A stretch of DNA of 64,000 nt from Daphnia pulex (lineage: Eukaryota > Arthropoda > Branchiopoda > Diplostraca > Daphniidae). The stretch spans positions 4,052,501 to 4,116,500 of the forward strand of contig NC_060028.1 in assembly GCF_021134715.1 (NCBI RefSeq). Direction: 5' to 3'. Of this stretch, positions 20,090 through 31,745 are shown piece by piece; positions within the stretch are counted from its first letter, which is position 1; every line of letters starts with the position of its first letter. Under the pieces are notes generated by a model that was given only the letters and a program-made list of their open reading frames with translations, was not told where the DNA came from and did not search any database. A program made the position numbers and the translations under genes.

Positions 20090-21130
20090 AATTCATTATT
20101 GTTTTTGCTATACTTCTGACCGTGGTAACGGCGGCAGTACCACCGATGCAGATTACGACCTGGCTAGCCGAGACTACTAGAGTAATAGGTGGTGCATGTT
20201 TGGCGCACAAGCACTTACACAGTTAAACCAGGGGACTCCCCCCTTTTTATTTTTTTCACGAAATTTTAACAAGCTAGAGACTAGAGAGAGACGGTCAGAA
20301 GAAGTAAATATCTAACTCGGTCTACGCGAATTCCTGAAGATCCAGACTGGCCTACACATCGGTCGCTAGATGATATACAGAGAGAGGGAGAGCTCTCTGC
20401 TGGCACTGGCCTTGCCTAGTGCCAGAAAAATTATTCCACCTTTCTGTTCCCAGAAATCAGACCCTGCAGAGTTTTCCCCCTGAGAACTGACGAACTCTTT
20501 CCATTTTTGGTTTATTATCTGTTAGATTTCATCAAATATAATTAACTGGAGACTCCAAAAGTCTCCAGAAATACTGATTCCTCAAAAGTGAGAATGGTGC
20601 CCAGAAATTCGGCAACTAACATGCTTCGGCAACACAGAAAAAGAAAGTCGAAAATGAATGAAAATAACAACTGAATAAGAAATAAGAGGGAATTCACTAA
20701 CTGACCAAATACAGAGTCACAAACACCAACACCAAAGCAAACGTCCACGACACTTTTTATGTTTTACCAAAATGAGAAGAAGGCTGCATATTAGGTATAG
20801 ATTTTTTGCATTCCCATAACATTACATTAGATGGAACAAAAATAAAACAAATGAAAATGGGTACCGTAGACAATTATAAAGTAATTAAACTGGACCAGTT
20901 AGAAAATAAAAGGTTTCCCTTATACCGAGTAGTGGGTCAGCCAAGTATAAATTTTGGCATTTAACACATCAAAGAATTTTCATTGAGAAATAAATTTTTT
21001 TGAGTATTTGTAAAATTTTTGGTAATTTTTGCTAGTAAATTTACTGTGTTAGGAAAACAAATGTACTAAAACACCAGATCTCCATAATTGGTACAAATAT
21101 ATCAGTACGCCCATTAAAAATTCCCTTCGT
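20090..21130. other. Stretch without a recognised gene
   Basis: There is some GC-richer sequence at 20130-20450. The Ty3-type reverse transcriptase fragment follows, so part of this could be a decayed retroelement 5' region. I see no LTR pair. Confidence 0.3.
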
Positions 21131-21139
21131 ACTCCGTCC

Positions 21140-21615
21140 GTTTCTCGAAAGACAACCAACAGAAATGGAAAAACACGGCAAACTCGAGCACAGCACTAGT
21201 TCATATCGGGCACCCTTGGTAATGGTAAAAAAGAAAAGAGGAGACATTCGCGTTTTAAAAGATTTTAGACAGGTGAAATGCGTAACTATAAAAAACCGCT
21301 ACCCCTTACCACTCATAGAAGATATACTACATCTACTGTTTGGAACACCATTTTTTTACCATACTCGATCTTTTCAGTGGTTTTTGGAAAATAGAGATCG
21401 CAGACGAAGACAATTTTAAAACTGCCTTCTTATGATAATTCGGCCATTTCTATTACCCTCGAATTCCATTTTGATTGTGCGACGCACCCAATTCATTCCA
21501 ACGGGGAATGGAAATCATTTTACGCCCAATCACAAACAAATTCTTCGTGGTCTCCATCGAAGTCATTATTGTGTTCAACAAGAATATTCTACGTGGTTTT
21601 GGTTGGAAAAAAGGT
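21140..21615 (+). pseudogene. Ty3/gypsy reverse transcriptase remnant
   Basis: The frame from 21165 reads KLEHSTSSYRAPLVMVKKKR, then LKDFRQ and IKNRYPLPLIEDIL. These are the first conserved blocks of Ty3-type reverse transcriptase (I.PS.SP....V.KKDG, D.R.LN, YPLP.I.D.L). At 21420-21600 other frames keep GLCDAP, MEIILRPI and VIIVF-like pieces, so several frameshifts have accumulated. The catalytic YVDD-type box is degraded. Confidence 0.8.
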
Positions 21616-22600
21616 GACCATTTTCCGTCTGTTGAGGGTTGGACGCGGTAGTCAAAAAATTTACCGCTACCCGGTAGCGGTTACCACAAGATTTTGATTT
21701 TCTACCGCGGTACGTTACTACCGTGGTGTTCGTTTGCGGTAGCACGGAGTACAACAACTTTGGTACAACACCGCTAGGTTGTCAATCCTGACGCACGGCA
21801 ACGTCCTTGAAAAGTCGTATGCCAAGTCCAAATGTCGTATCTTATTCCATTGAATTGGTTACGAACCCACTCACCTACCCTCGTCATACACCACCCACCA
21901 ACCCACCCGTCCTTGACGCGTGAGTCCAAATGTTGTATCTTCCATTTATTTGGTGACTAGCCCGCCCACCCAGCCACCCCTCTCGTAAAACCCCAACTAC
22001 CAACCCACCCAAATTTGAAGTTGAATAGGTGGGTGACGAGATAAGAGAGAAAGAGAGATACAACATTTGGACTTGGCATACGACGCGTCAATACTTTGCT
22101 GTGCGTCAGGGTTGACACCCTAGCGGTGTTGTACCAAAGCGCAACAGCTGCTTCGGTCCCAACCCTCCCCTTCCGATAAAGTTTTGATAGATATCTGGGC
22201 AGCAAGCGTTAGGGACTGAGGAAATGACGTGCTGCCTTCTATTTTTTTATTTAAATATAGTTCATTTTCTGGCTGATAGATGGCGTTTATCTACCGCTAC
22301 TGTGCGGTAGTATACATTACATGCGGTAGTGCGGTAATTGTGAAAATTTTGAGCATACCGCGGTAAAAGATTGCGGTACTACCACTACCGCGCGGTGGTC
22401 CAACCCTGAGTGTTGATCCACAAGGATCTTTAGGAGTAATGCGGAACTCAATGGAAAGCTGTGTTGTATCAAGAAATGTAAACCCTTTTTGATAGAAATG
22501 ACGACCATTGTATCATTTACCCACCAATGCCAATTTAAGATTCGAAAATTTTCCCGCCCCATATGTATGGTTCCGAAGAAAGCATTTTTCAAGTACATTT
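21575..22600 (-). pseudogene. RNase III-family exon split by a hAT element
   Basis: At 22415-22600 the minus strand reads TYGAGKFSNLKLALV and then, after a 1-nt frame change, NDTMVVISIKKGLHFLIQ and LLKILVDQ. This parallels the exon at 1319-1554 (NYGAGQLSGIKSELV, NDTLAVIAIKTNLHLLLQ, LQAFVQQQ). The match resumes at 21634 as QTENGHLF (compare QERNGHLF) on the other side of the insertion 21635-22407. It is therefore a fourth-generation relic of the same Dicer-type RNase III exon. Confidence 0.7.
21635..22407. mobile_element. Fold-back hAT-like element
   Basis: It is 773 bp long with AGGGTTGGAC ends. The flanking 8 bases GTCTGTTG (21627-21634) and GAGTGTTG (22408-22415) match at six of eight positions and fit hAT target duplications. 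Inside are long inverted arms: about 21745-21860 pairs with 22048-22140 (TGGTACAACACCGCTAGG, GACGCAC and CGTATGCCAAGTCC on one strand, their complements on the other). Both ends are packed with CCGCTAC/GTAGCGG motifs. No coding sequence is seen. Confidence 0.8.
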
Positions 22601-22692
22601 GGTTAAATATACTGCGATGTGTTTAATTTAATCGCATCGAAATTGGAAACTGAATGCGCTTTGAGCATATAATGGAAAGGTGCCATATAAAT

Positions 22693-22716
22693 ACATTCAT
22701 TCATTCATTCATTCAC
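22693..22716. repeat. (ATTC)n microsatellite
   Basis: Five uninterrupted ATTC units. Confidence 0.9.
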
Positions 22717-23436
22717 AATTAAGTCTGAAAATTTAAAAACAACAAAAAAATTTAATTGTAGTTTATTCCCTTTTTTAATTAGCCCTAGCAAACAATTATA
22801 TAGGACGGAATATCTAAGACCCTGCAACCCTTTTTAGTTCTTTATTGGGCATTTTAAAGGTAAAAAAACACAAATTTTACTTTATTTCATAGACGTTGAA
22901 CAAAAAAAAATGAATGGTTAACGAAAAAAAAAACTGGAACATCAAAGCTACGTTGTGAATTTCTAAAACATAAAACTTTAGTTGTAAGATATTGGATATT
23001 TTACTTTAGATTTGGGAAGGGGGATTAAACTTTGTTTAGCATCCGGTTTTGTTCCTTTTTCTGCCGCTTCCGCTGGCTTTACCACTCTCACATTCTCCTT
23101 CACTTTTTATTATTTTTCTTTTTTAGCCCATCTTATTATTCTCTCCTACCCTTGGCAGGATTGTGTGGGAATGCATTCTAGGGTTATATGTAAGCGTTCC
23201 CTTCTGGCAATTTTGGATTGGTCCTGTTTTTTTCTTCAAAGTGGGATAGCTTATTAGTTTAACTATTATGTTTTGCTTATTTTACTGTCATGATGGCTGT
23301 ATTTTTATTATTTACCTAAAGATTACATTGGACATAATGTTAAATACTCTCCTTATCTGGCATATGGAAATCCTTTATAAGAAATTTTCTATTAAACAAA
23401 ATTAAGTATTAAAGTTTCACAAATTTTTCCGATTTC

Positions 23437-24251
23437 TTACCAATTGTTTCTTCCATGGTATGAAGAATTCCTTTGCGTGTCTTTTTCGCAATCTTTGTGA
23501 ATAACGCCAAGTACCGCCTCAAATACGTTGGCATGGATTTTAGTGTAATCCATTTCCCAAACCATTTCCCAAAAATTTGATTGATTAAGAACCATTTTTC
23601 TGTTAGACTAAGGCGAAGATTGTTTTTAATACTTGGTGGATAAATACTTTTTTATGGGACAATAGCTGTCTATTTTCCGTCTGTTGATCCACGAATTTCA
23701 TCAGGTTTGATTTGGAGTTCAGTGACAACTTATGTTATATAAAGACATGCAAGCCATTTTTTATGTAAATGTTGGGTAATGTATCATTACATGTAAATGT
23801 CGATTTGACATCGGAATATTCGCCAACTCCATAGTTAGGTTTCCGTTCAAAACATTATTCAATTTTTTTATTTGCATGAACAAATGAAAGCTATTCAGGC
23901 TGGAAATTTAACTTAAGATGTAAAAAAGCAAAATGGTCTGGAAATTTAAAAAAAGAAAAACTCATATAAATGTTTATCACTGCTTTATCCGGTAAGTAGG
24001 GTTAAATTATTGGGGGAAATCATCGTGAAGTGCAAACATCTTTTAATTCGTCTTTCCGACAAGTTACCCAATACAGCATCACCGAGAACCTCCAACCTGT
24101 CTCCGTTCTTGACTGTGCAGCTTGTTAGGTTGGCCGTGGTTGAGTCAGGTTGAGTCAGGGCCAGATGTAGTCTTTCGTTTTTCAAGCGGTCCACCAGAAT
24201 TTCCTCCAAGAACACGGTCGCAGTTACTGGGTTTTGGGCAGGTGAGGTAGG
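23437..24251 (-). pseudogene. Dicer-like RNase III gene remnant
   Basis: Exon 24068-24251 keeps intact splice ends and the first RNase III half: FLEEILVDRLKNERLHLAL, then NGDRLEVLGDAVLG. Its end phase equals that of exon 1616-1790. At 23690-23870 the next exon reads CFERKPNYGVGEYSDVKSTF and CNDTLPNIYIKNGLHVFI, followed by TAA; its acceptor AG is gone. At 23437-23600 the second catalytic box is KIHANVFEAVLGVIHKDC, with Asp replaced by Asn at the metal-binding position. No dsRBD follows before the next inserted element. Confidence 0.75.
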
Positions 24252-24454
24252 CTATAGTATAAAAAAGTTAAATTGTATTTTTGTAATATTCAGTAATGTG
24301 AGAAATGCGAAGAATTTACGATCATAATCCAAAAGTGTATTTTTTATGGCGCCCTCCGGGATCAAGAAATAAGCTAACGGTTTATGAGATGCAGCTACAA
24401 ATATTCGGGTCAATTTTTCCTCCTTTTATCTGATTGATTGATCTGAACTCAATT

Positions 24455-25601
24455 TTCAAGAAAGCCGTATGACCAACCGACTGGACCTTTGCCAGTTTAT
24501 CGATGCACGATGTCGCCACCGTTCGACGTCACCGGCGTCGATTTCGCTGGGCCAGTTCATTATATACGTGGGTCTAACGCAAAATCTTGGATTTGTCTCT
24601 TCACATGCGCGGTGACCCGCGCTCTTCATTTGGAATTGGTGCAAACGCTGACAGCCGTCGGTTTTCTTATGGCGTTCAACCGTTTCGTATCAAGATTTGG
24701 GATTTGTCGAATAGTCTATTCAGACAATGCGAAGACATTTCACCGAGCCAACAAGGATTTAGCCGAAATTTGGAAAGGGGCCGAACCAGAAATTTTGACC
24801 GATCTTGCCAACCGCGGAATCATGTGGAAATTCATCCCAGAAGGTGACTCCTGGTGAGGTGGCTTCTGGGAGCGAATGTTAAAAACTACGAAACAAGCAC
24901 TAATCAAGATAACCGGAACGGCTCATTTAACCGAAGAGGAGCTCCGAACTACACTTTGCAAAATAGAAGCAGTAGTGAATTCGCGCCCTCTTACGTTTGT
25001 TTACAACGACCATGAAGAAGTGCAGCGACTGATTGATGACTCGACCCCAATCACTCAATCCGCAACGGAAACTAATGCAACTCAAAGAGAGCTGGTTGAG
25101 CGAGTTGAATATTATGGGAAGCTCACAGCTGATTTCAAGAAAAGATGGCATACAGAATATCTGCAAGAACGAGCTCTTCATTTTAAGCATCAGCATCGAG
25201 TTGAACCTATTCGCATAGGAGAAGTTGTCCTGATTCAAGAAGACAATATGAAACGTCGGCAGTGGGACATTGGAGTCATCAAGGAGACCATCCCGTCATC
25301 TGACGGTGTCGTCCGACAAATTCTTCTCCGAACTGCTTCCGGCCAATTGCGCCGACCCGTGCAAAGGCTTTGTGAGCTGGAAATTAATGAAAACAATCCA
25401 TGGGAGAATGAGCTTCTATCGGTTGTTCAGAATGACGCCGAAGCGGAGGAGATTCATCCGTCAGTGTCATTTGCCGACGCGATCTCACAACCGGAAGAAA
25501 ATCAACCGGAATTATTGCAAGACGTCCCTCAAGACGTCCAGCAAGGGGGGGAGTGTAGAAAACTCCGTCGTTGCGAGAGCCGGCCTGAAGGTGCGCCCTA
25601 G
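24455..25601 (+). pseudogene. BEL/Pao integrase and pol C-terminal remnant
   Basis: The frame reads PPFDVTGVDFAGPVHYIRG, CLFTCAVTRALHLELV, then YSDNAKTFHRA and IPEGDSW. After a TGA at 24855-24857 it continues GGFWERMLK, TTLCKIEAVVNSRPLTFV and WDIGVIKE. These are the integrase core (D, D, E) and the C-terminal domain typical of BEL/Pao pol. The TGA stands where W is usual (PWWGGFWER), so a single nonsense change broke an otherwise open frame of about 380 codons. Everything 5' of integrase is missing. Confidence 0.88.
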
Positions 25602-25990
25602 AAAGAGACTGGACCTCTGAGCGGGAGAAAGGGAGCCGAGTCGAGTGGCACTACAAGCGACGATACGCCGACCAATTTCTTTTCCATTCAGGGAAAAATC
25701 ATATTCCAAACAACATCTGTCTCAGAAACAACCAACCGAAAACCGCTCTGTGCGAAAAAAGTGCCAAGTGTTTATTTCCTTTGTTCTTTCACTCTCGTTC
25801 ACCTTCATTGATTTATCGCCCCCTTTCATTATTCCATTGGATTTTTCAAGTATCTAGTTTCCATTAATAGTTTGTGTACTTCATCAATTTTCAATTATTC
25901 ATACATCATTCAAGTAAAATCCCAGCGTTTCATTTTATTAATTTAATGGTGATCTACGATATCTATTAGCGTGTGGATGGAGCATGAATA
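25551..25990 (+). repeat. Probable 3' LTR of the BEL remnant
   Basis: A GGGGGGGAG purine tract ends at 25551 and TGTAGAAAACTCC follows, the usual position of an LTR start. The right end is unclear and no 5' partner lies in the window, so the boundary is a guess. Confidence 0.4.
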
Positions 25991-26134
25991 TAAACAGTAT
26001 AAAAGCGAACGGGGGGGATATAAACTGCGACCCGGGTCGGGATAATAGGTCAAAAGGAGGATTCGATGCAATCGTCTTTGGACATTTGACATTTTCGGGA
26101 AGTTGAAAGTCCCTTTCAAAATGGTACTGAATGT

Positions 26135-26329
26135 TCAGCTCATTTCCGCAACGCTTCCCTCGGCATCCGCGCTTTCGGACAGAACTTTCAACAAGTTTCT
26201 GGCGTAAACTTTTAATCGGATATTCGCTTCGCTTTTGTCGTCTGCTTCTTCTAGGCTTGTTGTCAGAATAAAAATGGCTTCGGCACTAGTATTTCTATAC
26301 AAAAAAAATTTTATTGCGGGGCGTAACAA
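26135..26329 (-). other. Coding-like minus-strand fragment, unidentified
   Basis: The frame reads FILTTSLEEADDKSEANIRL, then KVYARNLLKVLSES. It has a coding-like composition but no recognised domain. It lies among the RNase III remnants and might belong to one of them. Confidence 0.25.
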
Positions 26330-26574
26330 TTTGAGTTAGGGCACACAAAGGCTTCGAGAAATGGCAAAACGGCAGAAGTTTTTTTTTTCAAATATAACAT
26401 TTTTTAGCGTAACAATTTGACTCAGGGCACAAAAGGCTTCGAGAAATGGCGAAATGGCAGAAGTTTTTTTTCAAATATCAAATTTGTTTAGCGTAACAAT
26501 TTTAGTCAGGTCACAAAAAGGCTTCGAGAAATGGCGAAACGGCAGAAGTTTTTTTTCAAATATAAATTTTTTTA
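26321..26574. repeat. Tandem repeat, three ~85-bp units
   Basis: Units start GCGTAACAATTT at 26321, 26407 and 26491. Each contains GGCTTCGAGAAATGGC, then GGCAGAAG and a T-run. Units differ by only a few bases. Confidence 0.9.
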
Positions 26575-26689
26575 GTGACGACGTAACGTTTTTTCTGAAA
26601 GGGGGTGGGGGTAGCTTCGGTTATCATGCAGACTTCATCTTCTTTCCGCCTGTTCCGCCGGCATTACTGCTTCCACAACTGTTCATAGT

Positions 26690-27240
26690 TCTTTTCCTAT
26701 TCATGCCGGAGTTCACCCAAGGTAGATGATTGAGAGCAAGTTTTGCGGCGACCATCTTTGTCGTTTTGAATGATGACCCTGACCTTTGGAAAGATTTTGC
26801 GGGGCCGGATGGTGTCGAGGCGATCACTTCCAGCGTAACGTGGGAGTTTCCGTTCGGCAACTGTGGATTGTTCCTGTTTGGTATCAAAGTGAAGCAGTTA
26901 GGATAAAAAAATTTTTATTTTCTTTTCATTTACCTGAACTTTGCCTGAGGGTTTATGTCATATACCCTTTTCAATGAGCACACAGTTCTGTTTAGGAAGT
27001 TCACTATAAAACCAAAATAATGATTTTGGTTTTAAAAGTTAAACTAATTTAGTTAAATTTTTACCGATTGTTTCTTCCATGGTTTGAACAACAATTTTCC
27101 GGACGACTCTCGTGTCCTTTCCGCAATCCATGTGGCCCCAGAACCGAATACGTCAGCATATGCTTTGGGATATTCCATTTCCCAAAGTACATCTCCATTA
27201 GGGGTCGAAACCAGTTGTTGATCCTGGAAAAACATAAAAA
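26690..27240 (-). pseudogene. RNase III second catalytic half + dsRBD remnant
   Basis: Exon ~27065-27230 has a clean acceptor and reads WEMEYPKAYADVFGSGA, the D...E box with Glu replaced by Gly. A roughly 10-bp deletion then shifts to DCGKDTRVVRKIVVQTMEET before the donor. The exon at about 26700-26890 holds a dsRNA-binding domain: NSHVTLEVIASTP, then SFQRSGSSFKTTKMVAAKLA and LNHL, fitting the GxG.SKK.AK..AA..AL helix signature. It belongs to the same family as the gene at 363-2024. Confidence 0.72.
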
Positions 27241-27854
27241 AAACATTTGTTTGATTAATAACCATTTCTCTGTTAGATTAGACAATGCTTGTGCTTTTGA
27301 TATAGGGCTGTTCAACATCTATTTTTCGTATTTGATTCCATCATCGAACGCAGCATTTTATTCTAGGTTTCGTCTGCTACAATAGCCCGCACCTCCTTGT
27401 CTGAGGTAATCTGACCTTCGTGAATTGGTCCAACAAATCCAGACAAGGTATGGGCTAATTATATTGCTATTGTTTCAACCTTTCAAGTTCAAATTGAAAG
27501 TTGAAAGTTCAAGTTGAAATTGAAGTTGAAAGTTGAACATTGTTTTTCAACGTGAATTTGCCGAGTAATATTCTTCTAGCACGCTGTTAGAACCTGACAA
27601 GCTTTCCTACAACAGATCTTCAGTCGCTGTTGTGTGCTTCCTCATTCTCATTCCTGACGAGAAAGTTATCCGATCATCGTAGGTCAATCTTCCAGAACAT
27701 CTAGTCTGGAGACCGGAACGACAGCACACCGAAAAGTTTTGTCTAATCTCCTCGTCAGCTGGATTTTTCTTCTTAGTTGATTGATTTCACTACTGATAAT
27801 CTTTTGATTTCATCAATGGATAACCTTGGATTTTTTTTAAATAAAATTCTGCAG

Positions 27855-28780
27855 GGAATAACATCTGAATATGAAGTTAACTATGTTAATATTGGGAGAT
27901 CTGTTAATCCTAATGGAGATGATTTGATTAGGACCATATAACGGTTAACAAAAATGGAAAGAAGACCCCAGTAGTCTTGATTCATGGGTTTCTTTCGGCA
28001 TTGGGATTATGGATCCACAACATAGATCAACTTGCAAGAGACAGAACAGTCTATGCAATTGATGTTTTGGGTTTTGGATCCAGTGGAAGACCAACTTTCA
28101 GCAATGATGCATTGGAAGCCGAAAGGCAAATGATTAAATCCATTGAGGCTTGGGTAACGATGGTGTTGGGTTCAAGACATTTTGTTCTTGTTCCACACGG
28201 CTTGGGTGGTTTTCTTGTTTCGGCTTACTTCCTACAGCATCCCGAACGGGTTGCGCACCTAATCTTGGCAGATTGTGGGGGTTTCCTACTGAAGAGGCCA
28301 ACGGAAACCTTCCATTTTGGTTGACGCCAATAAAACTCACAGGGCTTTTTAACTCGATGGCGGTCCTCCGATTGTCTGAAGGTTTAGGGCAATTTCTATC
28401 GCGTCAAGGTGATGGTATCTTGCTCAGAAGTTTACTGGAGCAGTCGAAGATGCTTATGAGACAATTACTCAGTATCTTTATTATTGCAACTCACAAAGTC
28501 CAACGGGAGAAACGTTCTTCCACCATACGATCATGGGAAGGAGCAATTATCAGTGTGCGAAATATCCAATGGTAAATTGCCTCTCAGCAATAGAGCCAGA
28601 TATTCCTATCAGTTTCATCTACGGAGCGAGCTCATGGATTGTAAGGGAGAGAAGGGTCGTATCGACTGTAAACCTCCATGTAATTACTGGGGCTGGCCAC
28701 CACGTGTACAGAGACACCAAAGAAAAATTTAATGAACTTGTTTTGGGAGCATGCATGGAGACTGACAATAGAAGGTCAGC
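27855..28780 (+). pseudogene. ABHD4/5-like alpha/beta hydrolase pseudogene
   Basis: After an acceptor at 27854, frames read YVNIGRS, then VVLIHGFLSALGLWIHNID, VYAIDVLGFGSSGRP, HGLGGFLVSAYFLQHPERVA, WGFPTEE, LTPIKLTGLF, QYLYYCNSQSPTGETFF, ISFIYGASSW and ITGAGHHVYRD. The order and spacing match the ABHD4/ABHD5 (CGI-58) lipid-metabolism hydrolases. Defects: a 2-nt frame change before HGF (near 27938), one before WGFP (near 28270) and one near 28445. The nucleophile motif reads HGLGG, so the residue that is Ser in ABHD4 (Asn in ABHD5) is Gly. The 5' exons are missing. Confidence 0.82.
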
Positions 28781-28989
28781 TGCAGCAACTGCCGGAGTCG
28801 GGCATCACTCACCACAAACCGCGAGCGCGCTCTGAGCTTTCTGCTCAGTCCCTCAAAGTTAGCGCGCCTCCAGCTCAAGCTCACCACAATTTTCTTTTAG
28901 TTGCTATTTTTTTGCCCAGTCCTTCTCTTGGGCTGTGGCCAACTTCCGTCGGCTTCCAGCTTCGTCCGTGACCAGTCACGTTCCTCATT

Positions 28990-31362
28990 TTTTATCCCGG
29001 GACGTTGAATTTTTTCGTTTTACTGTTGTGCGAGGTGGGCTTTTGTGGCAGACAAAATATGGAATAATATGCTGCGATGGACATTATTTCAACTTTCAAC
29101 AAGATGATAAAGAACAAGAAGGAGAATAGGAAGAGGATTCCAAAGAATAAGATGAAAATGGAAAAGAAAACAAAGAAAAATCAAGGGGCAAATGGAAAAA
29201 AAGGAGAAAAATAATTTTGCAAGCTTAATTAGTTTAAATCTTATTTTTTTTGGTTGGTGCTTTTTGTAAACCGATGATGATTCCTCCCTTAGAAGATTAA
29301 CTTACTTCCAAAAAGACAAGAATGGAAATTAATGAGAAGAAGAAAATGATTTCCAAGAAGAAGAGAATAAAAATGAAAGAAAAAGCATTTCTGGTTAGTT
29401 TTTTTAGTATCTTTAATTTCAACCCACATTTTTGGATTAAATGTCTTTTTCTCTGTCAAACTATTGAAGTTTATGGCAGGAATGTAGCCAAGGGGTGAAA
29501 GATGCAACAATCTTTTCTGGTTCAACAATAATTACGTTGTTATAGCTGTCTGTCATATTTAGGCGAGAAGCTCGTCGAATACAGAAGGAATCCTCGGCTG
29601 CCCAAAGTGCTTTTTCTGTTGTAAAGCTGGAGCCTCCAAAGTTGCCAGATCAGGGAAAGAAAACACTTAAAAAAAAATAAAAAATAACACTAAAAATCCC
29701 TAAACACAATTTTTTTTTCTTACCCAAGAAATTAAAAATACCCTAATATCAAAATTGAAAATTAATTAATACCTGAATAAAACAATATTAAAGTACACAA
29801 CCGGAATCAATAAGTGACTAAATGGGTCCAAAGATTGACACATCAAAATGCGATAAAAACATTATGGAACTTCTTTTGTGTTTCCCACAGTCAAAACTAT
29901 TTTATCCCATGCTTCTACTAGTAGCATACGTAACAACATTTCCGTTGTCTGCATTAAAAACATCATTTTGTAATAAATCGGCTAGTCTGGTTATATTCCA
30001 TTTTCAGCGAAAGTTTTCCGAACTGTCTCTTCTCTCTTTGAGTTTTCCCAATAAGCCAATAATGCCATAGGCATATAGACCTTTGTCGAAACCTTTTAAA
30101 TACTTACGTACTTTACTTATTGTGGCTCTGTTTAGTTGCTGCAAACTCTGAGTTCTACTGTTCTACTCAGTCCACAATTTTTGCTTTTTCTCAAAGCAAA
30201 AAAAAAAATATCCTGACGTCTGTCGCAAACTCAATTGCAGGACTGCGAAAATTAAAGACGTCATTGTCGACTCTTACAGTCTTACTAATGAACAATAGAT
30301 TTTGATTTTCCATTGATTGATTTTATTTTTGATCATGATACATACAATATGATAACATTTGAATTTAAAAATCAAAACTTATTTGAAGGTTGAACTCAAT
30401 AGTACTCGTCCATGAGTTATACACGTCCGCATCGAGTATCTCTAGGGATCTCCGACGCTAGATAGCATTTTTGAGGCAGCAATGTTTCTGTCAGCCATAT
30501 TCGTTTTTCCTTCACCTAAATAAAGAAACGATTGAGGCGTTTTCGAAAAATTTTGTGTTTGTCAAATGAAATTGACCCAACCTAAAGTAAAGTACGAAGT
30601 GTCGTGACATGACATTATAAAAATCAAAGATGATCCCAAGCCTTCGGATGCAATGCCTTTATAAAAACGCAAGACACGACCTCTTTCCTTGAGCTATTTA
30701 GCGAGAATCCTACGCGAATTTTCTTCATTGGAATCTCTACGTATCATTTTAAGAGCAGCACTCCACTTGGCGTTGTCTATTGTCTTCCAATGCCTACACC
30801 TGGGTGTAAAATAGGCTAGATGTAAATTGCACAAAACTCATTGAAGATTTCCAAAATTGGTTTTTTTCGGGAAGCTCTTGCTTTTTCCATAGCGAAGTTC
30901 CTCCACTAGACATCTGTTGCTTCTTCCATTAGTATTAATCTTTCCTGAAATAAATTGTAGATTACACAGAAAATAATAAAATTACCACTCAAGACTCAAA
31001 GAAATAATTTTCTGGCTTGAATGTTTAGACTATGAACACTGATCAGTTCTACTTTCTTTGAATTACTAAGAAGTTTTCTAAACAGGGTTAGGAAAAAAAG
31101 TAATCAAATAAATATGTGAATCAATTGTTTTTCAATTTTAGAAGACTAGACTAGATATCAAACGATAGACTAGATACCAATGAGAGACGTACCCACCCCC
31201 AGGAGGTTATATATTTTCCTTTTTCTTTTTTCTCTGTGTTAAGAGTTTCATAATTTCTTTTTACTTGTTTTTACAAACCAAATTCAAACGTAAATTTGCT
31301 AGGCAAGCAAGTATTTAATTGAAAACTGGACATCTTCTTTTATTGCCGTACATATAACTGTA
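28990..31362. other. Mostly gene-free, one coding-like remnant
   Basis: At about 30600-30950 the minus strand has broken frames reading MEEATDV, NFAMEKARASRKKPILEIFN, then HWKTIDNAKWSAALKMIRR and LKERGRVLRFYKGI, with stops between. It looks like a decayed exon of a protein I cannot name. The rest is AT-rich with no feature. Confidence 0.3.
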
Positions 31363-31745
31363 TGCTATACATTGCACCAGAGCTTATTTTCGTGGTTTGT
31401 TGTCATTCCGAGTAATAGCAACATAGTTCCTGAATGTTTTTTGTTATCACATCTGCAGTTACCAAGCTTTATATGAACTCAACATTGTTGAGGAATTCAA
31501 TAGGTAAACATTAAACATGATTATTTTACTGCTACACCAACTACTTTACACAAGGTGTAGGATTACCTTGACATTGATAACAGTAAATCATAAACAAGGT
31601 AATTACATTTTTTTCAATTTTCAAGTTCTTTCTTCACCTGAGTTATTGGTACTTTTACATTGCTCAGTGTTCATAAAGTAGAATAATGTTTTCCCAAAAA
31701 TTTTGATTTCCCAATACAAAGAATGCAACCAACTTCAATCCACTG
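31363..31745. repeat. Dispersed ~390-bp repeat, copy 2
   Basis: It is the same sequence as 14768-15157 in the same orientation, with small indels (for example about 30 bp missing after CATTAAACAT). The shared block ends near AATCCACTGGT. Confidence 0.75.

Noticed and set aside
25512..25857. Short frames after the BEL integrase
   Set aside because: They lie in the probable LTR and show no similarity to any protein that I know.
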